Part shown: positions 17,505-27,768 of the stretch, one piece after another | Position numbering within the stretch: the stretch's first letter is position 1 | Layout: every line of letters starts with the position of its first letter | NCBI GenBank assembly: GCA_963756715.1 | Contig: CAVWOV010000041.1 | Span: 1 to 64,000 of the forward strand | DNA: 64,000 bases | Source: VAZQ01 sp963756715 | Lineage (GTDB): Bacteria; Pseudomonadota; Alphaproteobacteria; Rhizobiales; Xanthobacteraceae | Direction: 5' to 3' | The notes under the pieces: model-generated | Told to the model about the DNA's origin: nothing | What the model saw: only the letters and a program-made list of their open reading frames with translations | Databases searched by the model: none | Program-made: the position numbers and the translations under genes

Positions 17505-20500
17505 TTACGGCCCCAGCGCGCGGGCCGCCGTCCGAATCCAGGTGCCGGGTTCGCGGTGGGGACGCGCGGCGCCCCACAGCTTGCGATGGAGCCGGTCGAG
17601 CAGCAGATAGATCACCGGCGTGGTGTAGAGCGTCAGCATCTGCGAAACGATGAGACCGCCCACGATGGTGATGCCGAGCGGCCGCCTCAGCTCCGAGCCC
17701 GGCCCGGTCGCGATCACCAGCGGAACCGCGCCCAGCAGCGCCGCCAGCGTCGTCATCATGATCGGCCGGAACCGCTCGAGGCAGGCTTCGAAGATCGCCC
17801 GCTCGGGCGCAAGCCCGCGCTTGCGCTCGCCTTCGAGCGCGAAGTCCACCATCATGATGCCGTTCTTCTTCACGATGCCGATCAGCAGAATGATGCCGAT
17901 GAACGCGATCAGCGACAGCTCGGTGTTGAACAGTTGCAGCGCCAGCAGCGCGCCGAGACCGGCCGACGGCAGCGTCGAGATGATGGTCAGGGGATGCGCG
18001 AGGCTCTCGTAGAGCACGCCGAGCACAATGTAGACGGCCACCAGCGCCGCGATGATCAGGAGCGGCTGCGCGCCGACCGACCGGCGGTAGGCGCGCGCAT
18101 CGCCCGCATACTCGGCATGCAGCGAATCCGGCAGGTGCATCTCGGCAACCGCCTGATCGATCAGTTCGGTTGCCGTCGCAATAGGCGTGTGCTCGTCGAG
18201 GCCGAAGCTGATGGTGATCGCCGGAAATTGCCCCTGGTGATTGACCACCAGCGGTGAGAGGCCGCGCTTGATCTTGGTCACGGCGGTGAGCGGAACCTGC
18301 GTATTGTTCGCACCGTTCACATAGATGTGCGCAAGGTCGGTCGGATCGCGCTGGTACTGCGGATCGACTTCGAGAATGACACGGTACTGGTTGCGCTGCG
18401 TGTACAGCGTCGAGATCTGGCGCTGCGCATACGAGTTGTTGAGCGAATTGGTGATGTCCTGGATGCGCACGCCGAGGCGCGCGGCCGTCACGCGGTCGAT
18501 CTCGATGTCAACCTGGAGGCCGCCCTGCTCGCGGTCGTTCGAGACATCGACGAGCCCAGGTATTTTTTGAATGCGCTCGAGCACGCGCGGCGCCCATTCC
18601 AGCAATTCGTCGTAGTTCGCATCCCACAGCGTGTATTGATAGGTGGAGTCGCTTTGCCGGCCGCCCACTCGCACATCCTGCATGGCGAAGAAGAATACGT
18701 TCAGTCCCGCGATGTTGGCGGTCTGCCGCCGCAACCGCGCGACCACAGCTTGTGTGGTCGCGCCGCGTTCGGCCAGCGGCTTGAGGCTGATGAAGAGCGT
18801 GCCGCGGTTGACCGACGGGCTCCAGCCCGACGTGCCGATCGAGGAGCCGACCCCGGCGACCGCGGGATCGGCGCGTACGATTGCTTCCGCCTTCTCCTGC
18901 AAGTCGTACATGGTGTGGAACGACACCTCGGGCGAGGCCCGGGTGCCGCCGTAGATCAGGCCGGTATCGTCCTGCGGGAAGAAGCCCTTCGGCGTCCGGA
19001 CATAGAGAATCGCGGTGATTGCCATCGTGCCCGCCATGACGACCAGGACGAGACCGCGGAAGTCCAGCACGACGGCCAGGCTTCTGGCATAGCCTCGCAC
19101 CATCCAGTTGAGCACGCGCTCCACCGCGCGGTCGAACCAGGTGGCATCCGGGCTCGGCGGCTTGCGCACAAAATGTGCGCAGATCATCGGCGTGACCGTC
19201 AGCGAGACCACGGTCGAAACCATGATCGCAAACGCCAATGTCACCGAGAACTCGCGGAACAGCCGCCCGACGATGCCGGTCATGAACAGGAGCGGCACGA
19301 AGGCGGCGATCAGCGAAATGCTGATGGCCAGAACCGTGAAGCCGATCTGCTGCGCACCCTCGACGGCGGCGCGCATCGGCGACATGCCCTTTTCGAGATT
19401 GCGGAAGCAGTTCTCGATCATCACGATGGCATCGTCGACCACGAAGCCGACGGATACCGCCAGCGCCATCAGCGACAGATTGTCGATCGAGAATCCCAGG
19501 AGCCACATCGCCGCGCAGGTGCCGGCGAGTGACAGCGGCACGGTGATGCCGGCGGCGATGGTCGCGGCCGCGCGCCGCAGAAACACGAACACCACCAGCA
19601 TCACCAGCGCGATGGTCGCGAGCAGCGTTAGCTGCATGTCGCCGACGCTTGCCCGGATGGTCTTGGTCCGGTCGGACAGCACCGAAATGTCGATGCCGGC
19701 TGGAATCCACCGTTTGAGTTCCGGCAGCATTTCGTAGATCTGATCGACGGTCTCGATGACGTTGGAGTTCGCCTGCTTGGTGACCACCAGCAGCACCGAG
19801 GGTTGGCCGTTGAACCAGCCGGCGGAGCGGCTGTTGCGCACGCTCGCCTCGACGGACGCGACGGCCGATAGCCGCACCACCGTGCCGTTGGCGGTGCGCA
19901 CCACGATCGGATCGTATTCCGGCGCGGTGCGGAGCTGATCGTTGACGCCGATGGTCACCGCACGCGCATCGCCGTCGAACACCCCGACCGCGCCGGCCGC
20001 ATTGGTGTTGGCGACCGCGGTGCGGACGTTTTCCATGTCGAGCCCCATCGAGGCGAGCGCGACCGGATTGACGCGGATACGGATGGCAGGCTGTTCGGCG
20101 CCGTTGACGCTGACCTCGGCGACGCCGTCGACCTGCGAGAGACGCTGGGCGATCACCGTGTCGGCGGCATCATAGAGCGCGCTCGGCGGCACGGTCTTGG
20201 ACGTGAGCGCCAGGATCATGACCGGCGTCGCCGCCGGATTCGACTTGCGAAATGTCGGCCGCGACTGCAGGTCGCTGGGCAAATCGATTTGCGCCGCGTT
20301 GAGCGCGGCCTGCACGTCGCGGGCGGCGCCCTCGATACTGCGGCTGAGATCGAATTGCACCGAGATACGGGTCGAGCCGAGCGAACTGCGCGACGTCAGC
20401 TCGCTGACGCCCGGAATTTCGCTCAGCCGGCGTTCGAGCGGAGCGGCTACGGTGGCCGCCATGATCTCCGGATCAGCGCCCGGGCGGCTCGCGTTCACGC

Positions 20501-20645
20501 TGATGGTCGGGAACTCGATGGTCGGCATGCTGGCGACCGGCAGAAAGCGGTAAGCCACCGCACCCACCAGGAGCAATCCGATCGCCAGCAGCGTCGTACC
20601 GACAGGGCGGCGGATGAACGGCTCGGAGAAGGTCTGGATCGCCAT
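17505..20645 (-). CDS. mdtC: RND multidrug efflux inner-membrane subunit, MdtC-like
   Basis: Proton-driven trimeric exporter of the HAE-RND family (1046 residues). It has the N-terminal IRRPVGTTLLAIGLLLVGAV helix, two large periplasmic loops and twelve predicted membrane helices. The proton-relay Asp pair is in GFVVDDAIVMIENC (TM4) and the Lys is in IGIVKKNGIMMVDFAL (TM10). The neighbouring gene codes for a second, related RND pump, as in E. coli mdtB-mdtC, where the two form a mixed trimer. The start is 4 bases past the preceding stop, so it is the last gene of a four-gene operon. The export substrate is not shown by sequence. Confidence 0.9.
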   Translation of the reverse strand: MAIQTFSEPFIRRPVGTTLLAIGLLLVGAVAYRFLPVASMPTIEFPTISVNASRPGADPEIMAATVAAPLERRLSEIPGVSELTSRSSLGSTRISVQFDLSRSIEGAARDVQAALNAAQIDLPSDLQSRPTFRKSNPAATPVMILALTSKTVPPSALYDAADTVIAQRLSQVDGVAEVSVNGAEQPAIRIRVNPVALASMGLDMENVRTAVANTNAAGAVGVFDGDARAVTIGVNDQLRTAPEYDPIVVRTANGTVVRLSAVASVEASVRNSRSAGWFNGQPSVLLVVTKQANSNVIETVDQIYEMLPELKRWIPAGIDISVLSDRTKTIRASVGDMQLTLLATIALVMLVVFVFLRRAAATIAAGITVPLSLAGTCAAMWLLGFSIDNLSLMALAVSVGFVVDDAIVMIENCFRNLEKGMSPMRAAVEGAQQIGFTVLAISISLIAAFVPLLFMTGIVGRLFREFSVTLAFAIMVSTVVSLTVTPMICAHFVRKPPSPDATWFDRAVERVLNWMVRGYARSLAVVLDFRGLVLVVMAGTMAITAILYVRTPKGFFPQDDTGLIYGGTRASPEVSFHTMYDLQEKAEAIVRADPAVAGVGSSIGTSGWSPSVNRGTLFISLKPLAERGATTQAVVARLRRQTANIAGLNVFFFAMQDVRVGGRQSDSTYQYTLWDANYDELLEWAPRVLERIQKIPGLVDVSNDREQGGLQVDIEIDRVTAARLGVRIQDITNSLNNSYAQRQISTLYTQRNQYRVILEVDPQYQRDPTDLAHIYVNGANNTQVPLTAVTKIKRGLSPLVVNHQGQFPAITISFGLDEHTPIATATELIDQAVAEMHLPDSLHAEYAGDARAYRRSVGAQPLLIIAALVAVYIVLGVLYESLAHPLTIISTLPSAGLGALLALQLFNTELSLIAFIGIILLIGIVKKNGIMMVDFALEGERKRGLAPERAIFEACLERFRPIMMTTLAALLGAVPLVIATGPGSELRRPLGITIVGGLIVSQMLTLYTTPVIYLLLDRLHRKLWGAARPHREPGTWIRTAARALGP

Positions 20646-20649
20646 ACCG

Positions 20650-23600
20650 TCACTCCGCCGCGTGCTGCGTCGGCACCGGACCTTCCTGCAGATCGAGCTC
20701 GGTCTGCAGCGGCACCGGCGGGACGAACCGCGCCTTCAGCCGCTCCATCGCGAGATAGATCACCGGCGTGGTGTAAAGCGTGAGCAACTGGCTGAGCAGC
20801 AGGCCGCCGATGATGGTGATGCCAAGCGGATTGCGCAGCTCGGAGCCGGTGCCCTGCTCAAAGGCGAGCGGGATCGCGCCGAACAGTGCGGCAAGCGTTG
20901 TCATCATGATCGGGCGGAATCGCAGAATCGAGGCCTGCACGATCGCTTCGTGCGGCGACAGCCCTTGCTTGCGCTCGGCGTCCAGCGCGAAGTCGATGAT
21001 CATGATGGCATTTTTTTTGACGATGCCCATCAGCAGCACGATGCCGATCAACGCGACGACCGAGAGCTCCATGTTGAAATACATCAGCGCCAGCAGCGCG
21101 CCGACGCCGGCGGAGGGCAACGTTGACAGAATCGTGAGCGGATGGATGAAGCTTTCGTAGAGCACGCCGAGCACGATGTAGATCGTGACTGCCGCAGCCA
21201 GGATCAGCCACGGCTGGCCGGCGAGCGACTTTCCGAATTCGGCGGCATCGCCCGAATAGCTGCCGACCAGCGAGGACGGCATGTTGATGTCACGTTCGGC
21301 CTGCGAGATCAGCTTGACGGCATCGCTGAGCGATGCATCGGGCGCCAGATTGAAGCTGATCGTGACCGCCGGAAACTGCTCCTGGTGCGCGATCACCAGT
21401 GGCGCTGTGGTGTACACGAATTTAGCAATGGTGCTGAGCAGAATTTGCGAGTTGCCGGCGGTCGAGATCACCGGCGCGGTCGGGTTGGACGTCAGCGACG
21501 TGGAGGTCGCCACCGCCTGATTGCCGGAAGCCGGGACGTAGATCTTCGACAGCGAGTTCGGATCGTTCTGGTATTCCGGCTTGGCTTCGAGGATCACACG
21601 ATACTGGTTGGCCTGGCCGTAGATGGTCGAGATCTGTCGCTGGCCGAAGGCGTCGCTCAGCGTGTCGACCACCGTCTGCATCGAGACACCGAGCCGGCCG
21701 GCGGTCTCCCGGTTGACCTCGACTTTCATCCGGAAGCCGTTGTCCTGCGACTCCGATGCTACATCGCGCATCATCGGCGAAGCCTGCAGACGCTGCGCAA
21801 GACGCATGGCCCATTCGCCGACCTCCGCCGTATCGGTACCGGTCAGCGTATACTGGTACTGCGCGCGGCTCAGCCGGGTCGAAATCTGGATGTCCTGCAC
21901 CGGCTGGAAATAGACCACGACGCCCGGAATGGCGGCAACGGCCTGCTGCAGCCGGTCGACCACAGTCGTGACCGGCGTCTTGCGGACGTCGCGCGAACGC
22001 AGCGTGATGGCCAGCCGTCCCGCATTGGGCGTGGCATTGAGCGGCGTGACGCCGACCACGGACACCACGCCGGTCACCTCGGGATCCTTGCGGATCGCCG
22101 TCTCGACCACGCCCTGCAGCCGCTTCATCTCGGTGAACGAGACCTCCTGGCCGCCTTCCATCACCGCGAAGATAAGCCCGGTGTCCTGCTGCGGCAGGAA
22201 CCCCTTCGGAATGATGATGTAAAGCCAGACGGTCGCGATCACCGTCGCGAGCGTCACCAGCAGCGTCAATTTTTCATGACGAATGACCCATTCGAGGCTC
22301 CGCCGATAGAGTTCCACGCTGCGCTCGACCGCATTGTGAAACGTCTTCGTGATGCCACGGCCCGCGCCTTCTGATTGATGCCGCAGCAGGCGGCTGCACA
22401 TCATCGGGGTCAGCGTCAATGACACGACCGCCGAGGCAACGACCGCGATGGTCAGCGTGAGCGCGAATTCGCGGAACATGCGGCCCACCAGGCCGGTCAT
22501 GAACAGCAGCGGAATAAAGACCGCGATCAGCGAGACGGTGAGCGAGATCACCGTGAAGCCGATCTCGCTGGCGCCGCGCAAGGCGGCCTCGAACGGACCC
22601 TCGCCGTCCTCCATGTGGCGTACGATGTTCTCGATCATCACGATCGCATCGTCGACCACAAACCCAGTGCCGATGGTCAGCGCCATCAGCGACAGGTTGT
22701 CGAGCGAGAAGCCGCAGAACCACATCACGCCGAAAGTCGCGATCAGTGACAGCGGCAGCGCAACACCCGCGATGATGGTGGCGCGAATTGTGCGCAGGAA
22801 CACCAGCACGACCATGATGACGAGCGCCACGCTCAGGACGAGGGTGAATTGCACGTCGCGGATCGAGGCGCGGATCGTCGTCGTGCGATCATGCACCACC
22901 GTTAGCGTGACACCCACCGGCATTGAGCGCTGCAGCTTCGGCAGCTCCGCCGTGATGCGCTGCACCGTCTCGATGACGTTGGCGCCGGGCTGACGCTGGA
23001 TGTCGACGACAATCGCCGGGCTGCCCTGGTACCAGCCGCCGACTTTGCTGTTTTCGAGATCGTCGAGCACGTCGGCGACGTCACGGAGCAGCACCGGCGC
23101 ACCGTTGCGGTAGGCCACGACGATGTTGCGATAGGCCGCCGCAGCCGTGATCTGGTCGTTGGCCGAAATCGTGTAGGATTGGTGCACGCCGTCGAACGCG
23201 CCCTTCGCGCCCGCAACGTTGGCGGCGACAATCACGTTGCGCAAATCCTCAAGCGAGATGCCGTAATTGGCGAGCCGCGACAGATCGGCCTGGATCCGTA
23301 CCGCCGGCCGGATATTGCCTTGCACGGTAACGCGCCCGACGCCGGTCAGTTCGCTCAGGCGCGGCGCAAGCTGGGTATCCGCCAGATCACTGAGCTGCCG
23401 CAGCGAGATGGTGTTGGAGGTGAGCGCGAGCGTCACGATCGGGGCGTCGGCGGGGTTCACCTTCGAATAGACCGGCGGATAAGGCAGGTTGCGCGGCAGC
23501 GTCGAGCCGGACGCGTTGATCGCGGCCTGCACGTCCTGCGCCGCCGCATCGATGTCGCGGTTGAGATCGAACTGCAGCGTGATCTGGCTGATACCGAACG

Positions 23601-23853
23601 AACTCGACGACGTCATGAGCGCGAGCGAGGGAATCTGGCCGAAATTCCGCTCGAGCGGCGCCGTCACCAGCGCCGCCATGGTGTCGGGACTGGCGCCAGG
23701 GAGTTGTGTCGTGACCTGGATGCTGGGGAAGTCGACTTGCGGCAGCGAAGAGACCGGGAGCCAGAGGTAGCCGAGCAGGCCTCCCAGCATGATCGCGACG
23801 CCAAGCAGCGAGGTCGCAATCGGACGGTGAATGAAGGGCGAGGAGACGCTCAT
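20650..23853 (-). CDS. mdtB: RND multidrug efflux inner-membrane subunit, MdtB-like
   Basis: The 1067-residue partner of the MdtC-like pump. MSVSSPFIHRPIATSLLGVA begins the first helix. PAAPLERNFGQ-type porter loops follow, with GTGFVVDDAIVMIENI (proton-relay Asp pair) and GIVKKNAIMIIDFAL (TM10 Lys). Stretches such as YPPVYSKVNPADAP and YIVLGVLYESFIHPLTILST match E. coli MdtB closely by memory. A short insertion rich in Ser/Thr/Val follows the second porter half (ASGNQAVATSTSLTSNPTAP). The ATG overlaps the adaptor stop as ATGA (23850-23853), which shows translational coupling. Confidence 0.92.
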   Translation of the reverse strand: MSVSSPFIHRPIATSLLGVAIMLGGLLGYLWLPVSSLPQVDFPSIQVTTQLPGASPDTMAALVTAPLERNFGQIPSLALMTSSSSFGISQITLQFDLNRDIDAAAQDVQAAINASGSTLPRNLPYPPVYSKVNPADAPIVTLALTSNTISLRQLSDLADTQLAPRLSELTGVGRVTVQGNIRPAVRIQADLSRLANYGISLEDLRNVIVAANVAGAKGAFDGVHQSYTISANDQITAAAAYRNIVVAYRNGAPVLLRDVADVLDDLENSKVGGWYQGSPAIVVDIQRQPGANVIETVQRITAELPKLQRSMPVGVTLTVVHDRTTTIRASIRDVQFTLVLSVALVIMVVLVFLRTIRATIIAGVALPLSLIATFGVMWFCGFSLDNLSLMALTIGTGFVVDDAIVMIENIVRHMEDGEGPFEAALRGASEIGFTVISLTVSLIAVFIPLLFMTGLVGRMFREFALTLTIAVVASAVVSLTLTPMMCSRLLRHQSEGAGRGITKTFHNAVERSVELYRRSLEWVIRHEKLTLLVTLATVIATVWLYIIIPKGFLPQQDTGLIFAVMEGGQEVSFTEMKRLQGVVETAIRKDPEVTGVVSVVGVTPLNATPNAGRLAITLRSRDVRKTPVTTVVDRLQQAVAAIPGVVVYFQPVQDIQISTRLSRAQYQYTLTGTDTAEVGEWAMRLAQRLQASPMMRDVASESQDNGFRMKVEVNRETAGRLGVSMQTVVDTLSDAFGQRQISTIYGQANQYRVILEAKPEYQNDPNSLSKIYVPASGNQAVATSTSLTSNPTAPVISTAGNSQILLSTIAKFVYTTAPLVIAHQEQFPAVTISFNLAPDASLSDAVKLISQAERDINMPSSLVGSYSGDAAEFGKSLAGQPWLILAAAVTIYIVLGVLYESFIHPLTILSTLPSAGVGALLALMYFNMELSVVALIGIVLLMGIVKKNAIMIIDFALDAERKQGLSPHEAIVQASILRFRPIMMTTLAALFGAIPLAFEQGTGSELRNPLGITIIGGLLLSQLLTLYTTPVIYLAMERLKARFVPPVPLQTELDLQEGPVPTQHAAE

Positions 23854-25133
23854 TGCGTGGTGCTCGGTGGTCCACCCGACGTCTGATCGCGCTTGGCTTT
23901 TTCCCCGCCGCCTTTGATACCGCCGCGATTGCGGTTGCTGCTCCCCTTGGGTCGCGCGCGGCCGGGCGGCACCTGCCCGGCATCCGAGGCGCTCGATACC
24001 GCCACCTTGGTTCCCTCGGTGAGACGTCCGAAGCCGGTCGTGACCACCCGCTCGCCGGTCCGCAGGCCGGACCCGATCACGGCCTCGCGGTCATCCTGCT
24101 TGGTAATGGTCACAGGCCGGACGCCGACGGTGCTGTCGTCCTTCACAACATACACGAACGCTCCGTTCGGGCCGCGCTGAACGGCCGCGGTCGGCACCAC
24201 GACGACCTGCCGCAAGGTGTCGATCAGCAGCCGGATATTCACGAACTGGCCGGGCCAGAGCTGCAGCCTGGCGTTGGGGAACTCGCCCTTGATCTTCACC
24301 GTACCGGTGGTGGGATCGACCTGATTGTCGACCACCACCACCCTGCCGGCGTCAAGCACGGCCTTGCCGTCAGGCGCCAGCGCATCGACGGTCAACTGTC
24401 CCTCGGCGAGCCCCTTGTTGAGCTCCGGCAGGACCTGCTGCGGCAGACTGAAGAACACCGAAATCGGCTGAAGCTGCGTGATGACCACGATGCCGGTGGT
24501 GTCCGCCGCCTTCACCAGGTTGCCTTCGTCGATCAGACGAATGCCGGTCCGGCCAGCAATCGGCGCCACCACGTCGGTGTAGGAGAGGATGGCGCGTGCA
24601 TTCTCGATTGCCGCCTGATCCGATTTGACCTGCGCTACGAGCTGGTTGACGACCGCCTTCTGGGTGTCGAGCTGCTGCTTGTTGATCGCGTTGGTTGCCG
24701 CCAGCCGGGTGTAGCGCTCAAGATCGAGCCGTGCATTGGCGAGCGTGGCCTCGTCCTGGGCCTTCTTGGCGACCACCTGATCGTATTGCGCCTGATAGAG
24801 CGTCGGGTCGATCTTGGCGAGCACGTAGTCTTTCTTAACGTCCTGGCCTTCGGTGAACATGATCTTGAGCAGCTTGCCGTCGACTTGCGCGCGCACTGTC
24901 ACGGTGTTGAGCGCCCGCGCAGTGCCGACGCCGTCGAGATAGACCGGTACGTCGGCGAGACGCGCGCCGATTGCCAGCACTGGAATTGGAGCAGACGCGG
25001 ACCCGCCACCGCCCTTGCGCTTCGGAAACTGCTGGATGACGGCGGCCTTCCAGGGGGAGAAATAAACTGCCGCGACGCCCGCAACGACCAGGCAACTCAG
25101 CAAGGTGACGATCGTGCGCCGTTTTGCCGTCAT
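23850..25133 (-). CDS. mdtA: RND periplasmic adaptor (membrane fusion protein), MdtA-like
   Basis: Periplasmic adaptor joining the RND pump to the outer-membrane channel. The order is one N-terminal membrane anchor (TIVTLLSCLVVAGVAAVYFS), lipoyl half-motif VTVRAQVDGKLLKIMFTEGQ, an alpha-hairpin (QYDQVVAKKAQDEATLANAR onward), the second lipoyl half SYTDVVAPIAGRTGIRLIDE, a beta-barrel and a membrane-proximal domain. The tail is Arg/Lys/Gly-rich. ATG 25133 is chosen because it overlaps the preceding stop as ATGA and begins MTAKRRTIV just before the anchor. It is about 427 residues, normal for the family. It is the second gene of the operon. Confidence 0.92.
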   Translation of the reverse strand: MTAKRRTIVTLLSCLVVAGVAAVYFSPWKAAVIQQFPKRKGGGGSASAPIPVLAIGARLADVPVYLDGVGTARALNTVTVRAQVDGKLLKIMFTEGQDVKKDYVLAKIDPTLYQAQYDQVVAKKAQDEATLANARLDLERYTRLAATNAINKQQLDTQKAVVNQLVAQVKSDQAAIENARAILSYTDVVAPIAGRTGIRLIDEGNLVKAADTTGIVVITQLQPISVFFSLPQQVLPELNKGLAEGQLTVDALAPDGKAVLDAGRVVVVDNQVDPTTGTVKIKGEFPNARLQLWPGQFVNIRLLIDTLRQVVVVPTAAVQRGPNGAFVYVVKDDSTVGVRPVTITKQDDREAVIGSGLRTGERVVTTGFGRLTEGTKVAVSSASDAGQVPPGRARPKGSSNRNRGGIKGGGEKAKRDQTSGGPPSTTQ

Positions 25134-26581
25134 TGCATTAGGTTCGTATTGGCCCCCACTCCCGGCGGGAGCCAACTGCCGCCGAGTGCCTGAAAGAGAC
25201 TCAGTACCGCCTGCAACCGGGCAAGGCGCGCCTGTACGAGGAGATCCTCTGCGGTGAACAAAGTCTGCTGGGTCTGCAGCAAGGTGACGAGATCGATGGT
25301 CCCCTCGCGCAGCCTTGTTTCCGCGATGTTGAAGGCTTGCCGCGACGCGGTCACGACGACGCGCTGCAATCGCTCGCGCTCGGCGCCGTCCGCAATGGCG
25401 ATCAACGCGATTTCCACGTCGCCGAACGCCGCGAGAATCGCCTGACAGTAGAGCTTCATGAACTCGATCTGCTGCCCGGTCGCCGCCTCCAACTGCCCCT
25501 CCAACCGGAAGCCGTCGAGGATCGGCTGCGTCAGGCTGGTGGCGACTGAAAAGAAAAAGCTCTGTGGTGTGAAGAGAAGCTTCAGCACGGGGTTTTCGTA
25601 GCCCGCCTGGCCGGTGAGCACGATGCTCGGAAAGAACGCCGCGCGCGCCGCGGTCACACTCGCTTCGGCGGACGCCAGGTTCGCTTCGGCTTGCCGGATA
25701 TCGGGCCGCTGGAACAACAGCTCGGAAGGCATGCCGGGCGTCACGCGAGGAATTTTCAGCGAATAGAGGCTGCCGCCTTTCACCTTGAGGTCGATCGGCG
25801 GGCGGCCGATGAGCACCGCAAGCGTCGCGATGTTCTGGCGCAGGGTCTGGTCGAACAGCGGAATGTTGGCGCGCACCGTCGCAACCACGCTTTCCTGCTG
25901 GGCGATGTCGAGCTGCGAGGCAGTGCCGGCGTTGAACCGCTGCTTGATCAGGTCCAGCACGCGTGTCGCCGCGGCGAGGTTCTGGCGCGCGATCCGCAAC
26001 CGGTCTTGCGACACCAGAACCTGGAAATAGGCAGTGCCGACGCTGACGACGGTTGTGAGAACCACGACTTCTTTTGCAAAGCGTGTAGCGGCGGCCGTTT
26101 CCTGCGCGGCCACCAGAACAGCGCGATTCTTGCCCCAGAAATCGATCTCGTAGCTCGCCGATGGCGGCTGCAGCCAGGCCCTGTAACTTTCTGTCACCGG
26201 ACCTCCGCGCGGCCGCGATCTTGTTGCGCTGGCGTTAAGCTGCACCTGTGGAAGCAGTGGCGCACCGGCGACCTTCGCCAGCGCGTCCGCCTGCAGGATA
26301 CGCGCGATGGCGGCACCGATATTGAAATTGGCGGTCTGCGCTTCCTCGATCAGGCTGGTGAGTTCGTTCGAATGGAACCCGCGCCACCAGTCGAGCGCCG
26401 GCGGTGCCGAGTCGCCCTTCCCGGCTCGATACGCGTCCGGGATGCCGGTGAGCGGCGGCCGCTGGGAGTCGAAGAGGCACCCGGACAACATTTGCACGAA
26501 AGCTAATCCCAAAAACACGACAAAGAAACGGCGAAGGCTTCTGGCTCCAACCAGAGCACGCGCTCGTGACCTCAGATACAT
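25130..26581 (-). CDS. Outer-membrane efflux lipoprotein, NodT/OprM type
   Basis: TolC-like outer-membrane channel of the RND lipoprotein family (NodT-type). The signal peptide ends in the lipobox LSGC, so the mature Cys should be acylated. Two OEP repeats are visible, with coiled segments such as FNIGAAIARILQADALAKVA and the second-half FQRPDIRQAEANLASAEASV, typical of the family. About 483 residues. It is the first gene of the operon (channel, adaptor, MdtB, MdtC), unlike E. coli mdtABC, which lacks its own channel gene. This means that a full tripartite pump can be made from one transcript. Confidence 0.92.
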   Translation of the reverse strand: MYLRSRARALVGARSLRRFFVVFLGLAFVQMLSGCLFDSQRPPLTGIPDAYRAGKGDSAPPALDWWRGFHSNELTSLIEEAQTANFNIGAAIARILQADALAKVAGAPLLPQVQLNASATRSRPRGGPVTESYRAWLQPPSASYEIDFWGKNRAVLVAAQETAAATRFAKEVVVLTTVVSVGTAYFQVLVSQDRLRIARQNLAAATRVLDLIKQRFNAGTASQLDIAQQESVVATVRANIPLFDQTLRQNIATLAVLIGRPPIDLKVKGGSLYSLKIPRVTPGMPSELLFQRPDIRQAEANLASAEASVTAARAAFFPSIVLTGQAGYENPVLKLLFTPQSFFFSVATSLTQPILDGFRLEGQLEAATGQQIEFMKLYCQAILAAFGDVEIALIAIADGAERERLQRVVVTASRQAFNIAETRLREGTIDLVTLLQTQQTLFTAEDLLVQARLARLQAVLSLFQALGGSWLPPGVGANTNLMQ

Positions 26582-26877
26582 GGGGTTAACTCTCGAACGC
26601 CACAGTCCGACCAGGAGACAAATCGGGGACGAGTGTTAACGCCACGCAGTTCCCCGGCCACCCGCCTCCGCGTTAACCATATATGCTATCAGGCCGGTCC
26701 CGGGCGACCACTTAATTCGCGGACAGGTGGGCGCCGGCGGTTCCGGCCGAGCCTCCGAGGCGGCTGTAAGTCCCTGAAAATTAACCAATATTCATCTTCG
26801 ACCGCGAGCAATCGGCAGTCCACAGCGGACCCGCCGCGGCGCTCGCGGCCGCTGCGGCTCGGAGGGCGCGCCCCGTA
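26582..26877 (-). other. Upstream region of the efflux operon, no gene seen
   Basis: These 296 bases between the efflux operon start and the deacetylase stop hold no supported gene. Four TTAAC words occur (near 26585, 26636, 26683 and 26780), none paired at the TTAA-N7-TTAA spacing. The operon promoter should be here, but I see no clear -35/-10 pair and no regulator gene adjacent. Confidence 0.5.
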
Positions 26878-27768
26878 TCACCGCGCCGGCTGATTGAGTG
26901 CCGAATACCAGTCGAGAATCTCGGCGCCGTTCCAATGCAGCACACCCTCGAAGCGGCTGGCGTGGTCGTAGAACGCTTCGAGATACTTGATCCGGTGCGG
27001 CTGGCCGCTGATGTACGGGTGGATTGCGATCGCCATGATCTTCGCGCGATCCTTGCCCTCAGCATAGAGCCGGTCGAACTGGTCAACGGCGCGCCGCAGC
27101 AGGTACTCGCTCTCGTGGTGCTGCACGATCATCATGCCGATGTCGTTGATCTCGACCGTGTAAGGCAGCGTGACAAGTGGGCCTTTGGCGGTGCGGATGG
27201 TTGTCGGCTCGTCGTCGTAGACCCAGTCGCCGATGTATTTCACGCCGGCCTCGACCAGCAGTTCGGGCGTGTCGAGCGTCTGCGTCAGGCCCGGCCCGAG
27301 CCAGCCGACCGGACGCTTGCCGGTGAATTTTTCGAGGATGTCCATCGAGTGGTTGATCATGCCGCGCTGATCCTCGTGCTTATGGATCGGCATCTGATCG
27401 TAGGCGTGGCCCATGAACTCCCAGCCAAGCCGCCTGCCCTCCTCGGCGACCCGCGTGTAGTCCTCGCAGGTGCGCGCATTGATGGCGAGCGTCGGCCGGA
27501 TGCCGAGCCGCTCATAGAGCTCGAAAAACCGCCACGCCCCGACCCGCATGCCGTATTCGTGCCAGCTCCAGTGCGGAACGTCCGGCAGCAACGGCACACC
27601 GGTCGGCGCCGGCAGCACCTGGCGCGGCATCGGCCGGCCGATGTCCCACACTTCGTAGTTAACGATGGTCCAGACCACGAGCCGCGCCCCGCCCGGCAGC
27701 TTGAGCGGGGGACGGTCAACAATGGCGGAAAAATCGCACCGGTCGCGCGGCAGCATGGGGGTCGTCAT
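26878..27768 (-). CDS. Polysaccharide deacetylase-family (PuuE-like) hydrolase
   Basis: NodB-fold (carbohydrate esterase 4-like) metal hydrolase, in the branch that includes allantoinase PuuE and imide hydrolases. Blocks seen are LVVWTIVNYEVWDIGRPMP, HWSWHEYGMRVGAWRFFEL, LGWEFMGHAYDQM and GDWVYDDEPTTI, with a late AIAIHPYISGQPHRI. The NodB Asp-Asp pair is not in the canonical form, as in the PuuE branch. GTG 27783 is a possible longer start; ATG 27768 gives MTTPMLPRDRCDF. It is soluble and cytoplasmic as judged by the lack of a signal. The substrate (amide or carbohydrate) is unknown. It is divergent from the YfhO gene. Confidence 0.8.
   Translation of the reverse strand: MTTPMLPRDRCDFSAIVDRPPLKLPGGARLVVWTIVNYEVWDIGRPMPRQVLPAPTGVPLLPDVPHWSWHEYGMRVGAWRFFELYERLGIRPTLAINARTCEDYTRVAEEGRRLGWEFMGHAYDQMPIHKHEDQRGMINHSMDILEKFTGKRPVGWLGPGLTQTLDTPELLVEAGVKYIGDWVYDDEPTTIRTAKGPLVTLPYTVEINDIGMMIVQHHESEYLLRRAVDQFDRLYAEGKDRAKIMAIAIHPYISGQPHRIKYLEAFYDHASRFEGVLHWNGAEILDWYSALNQPAR

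Noticed and set aside
26582..26790. CtrA boxes before the efflux operon from four TTAAC words
   Set aside because: None is paired at seven-base spacing.
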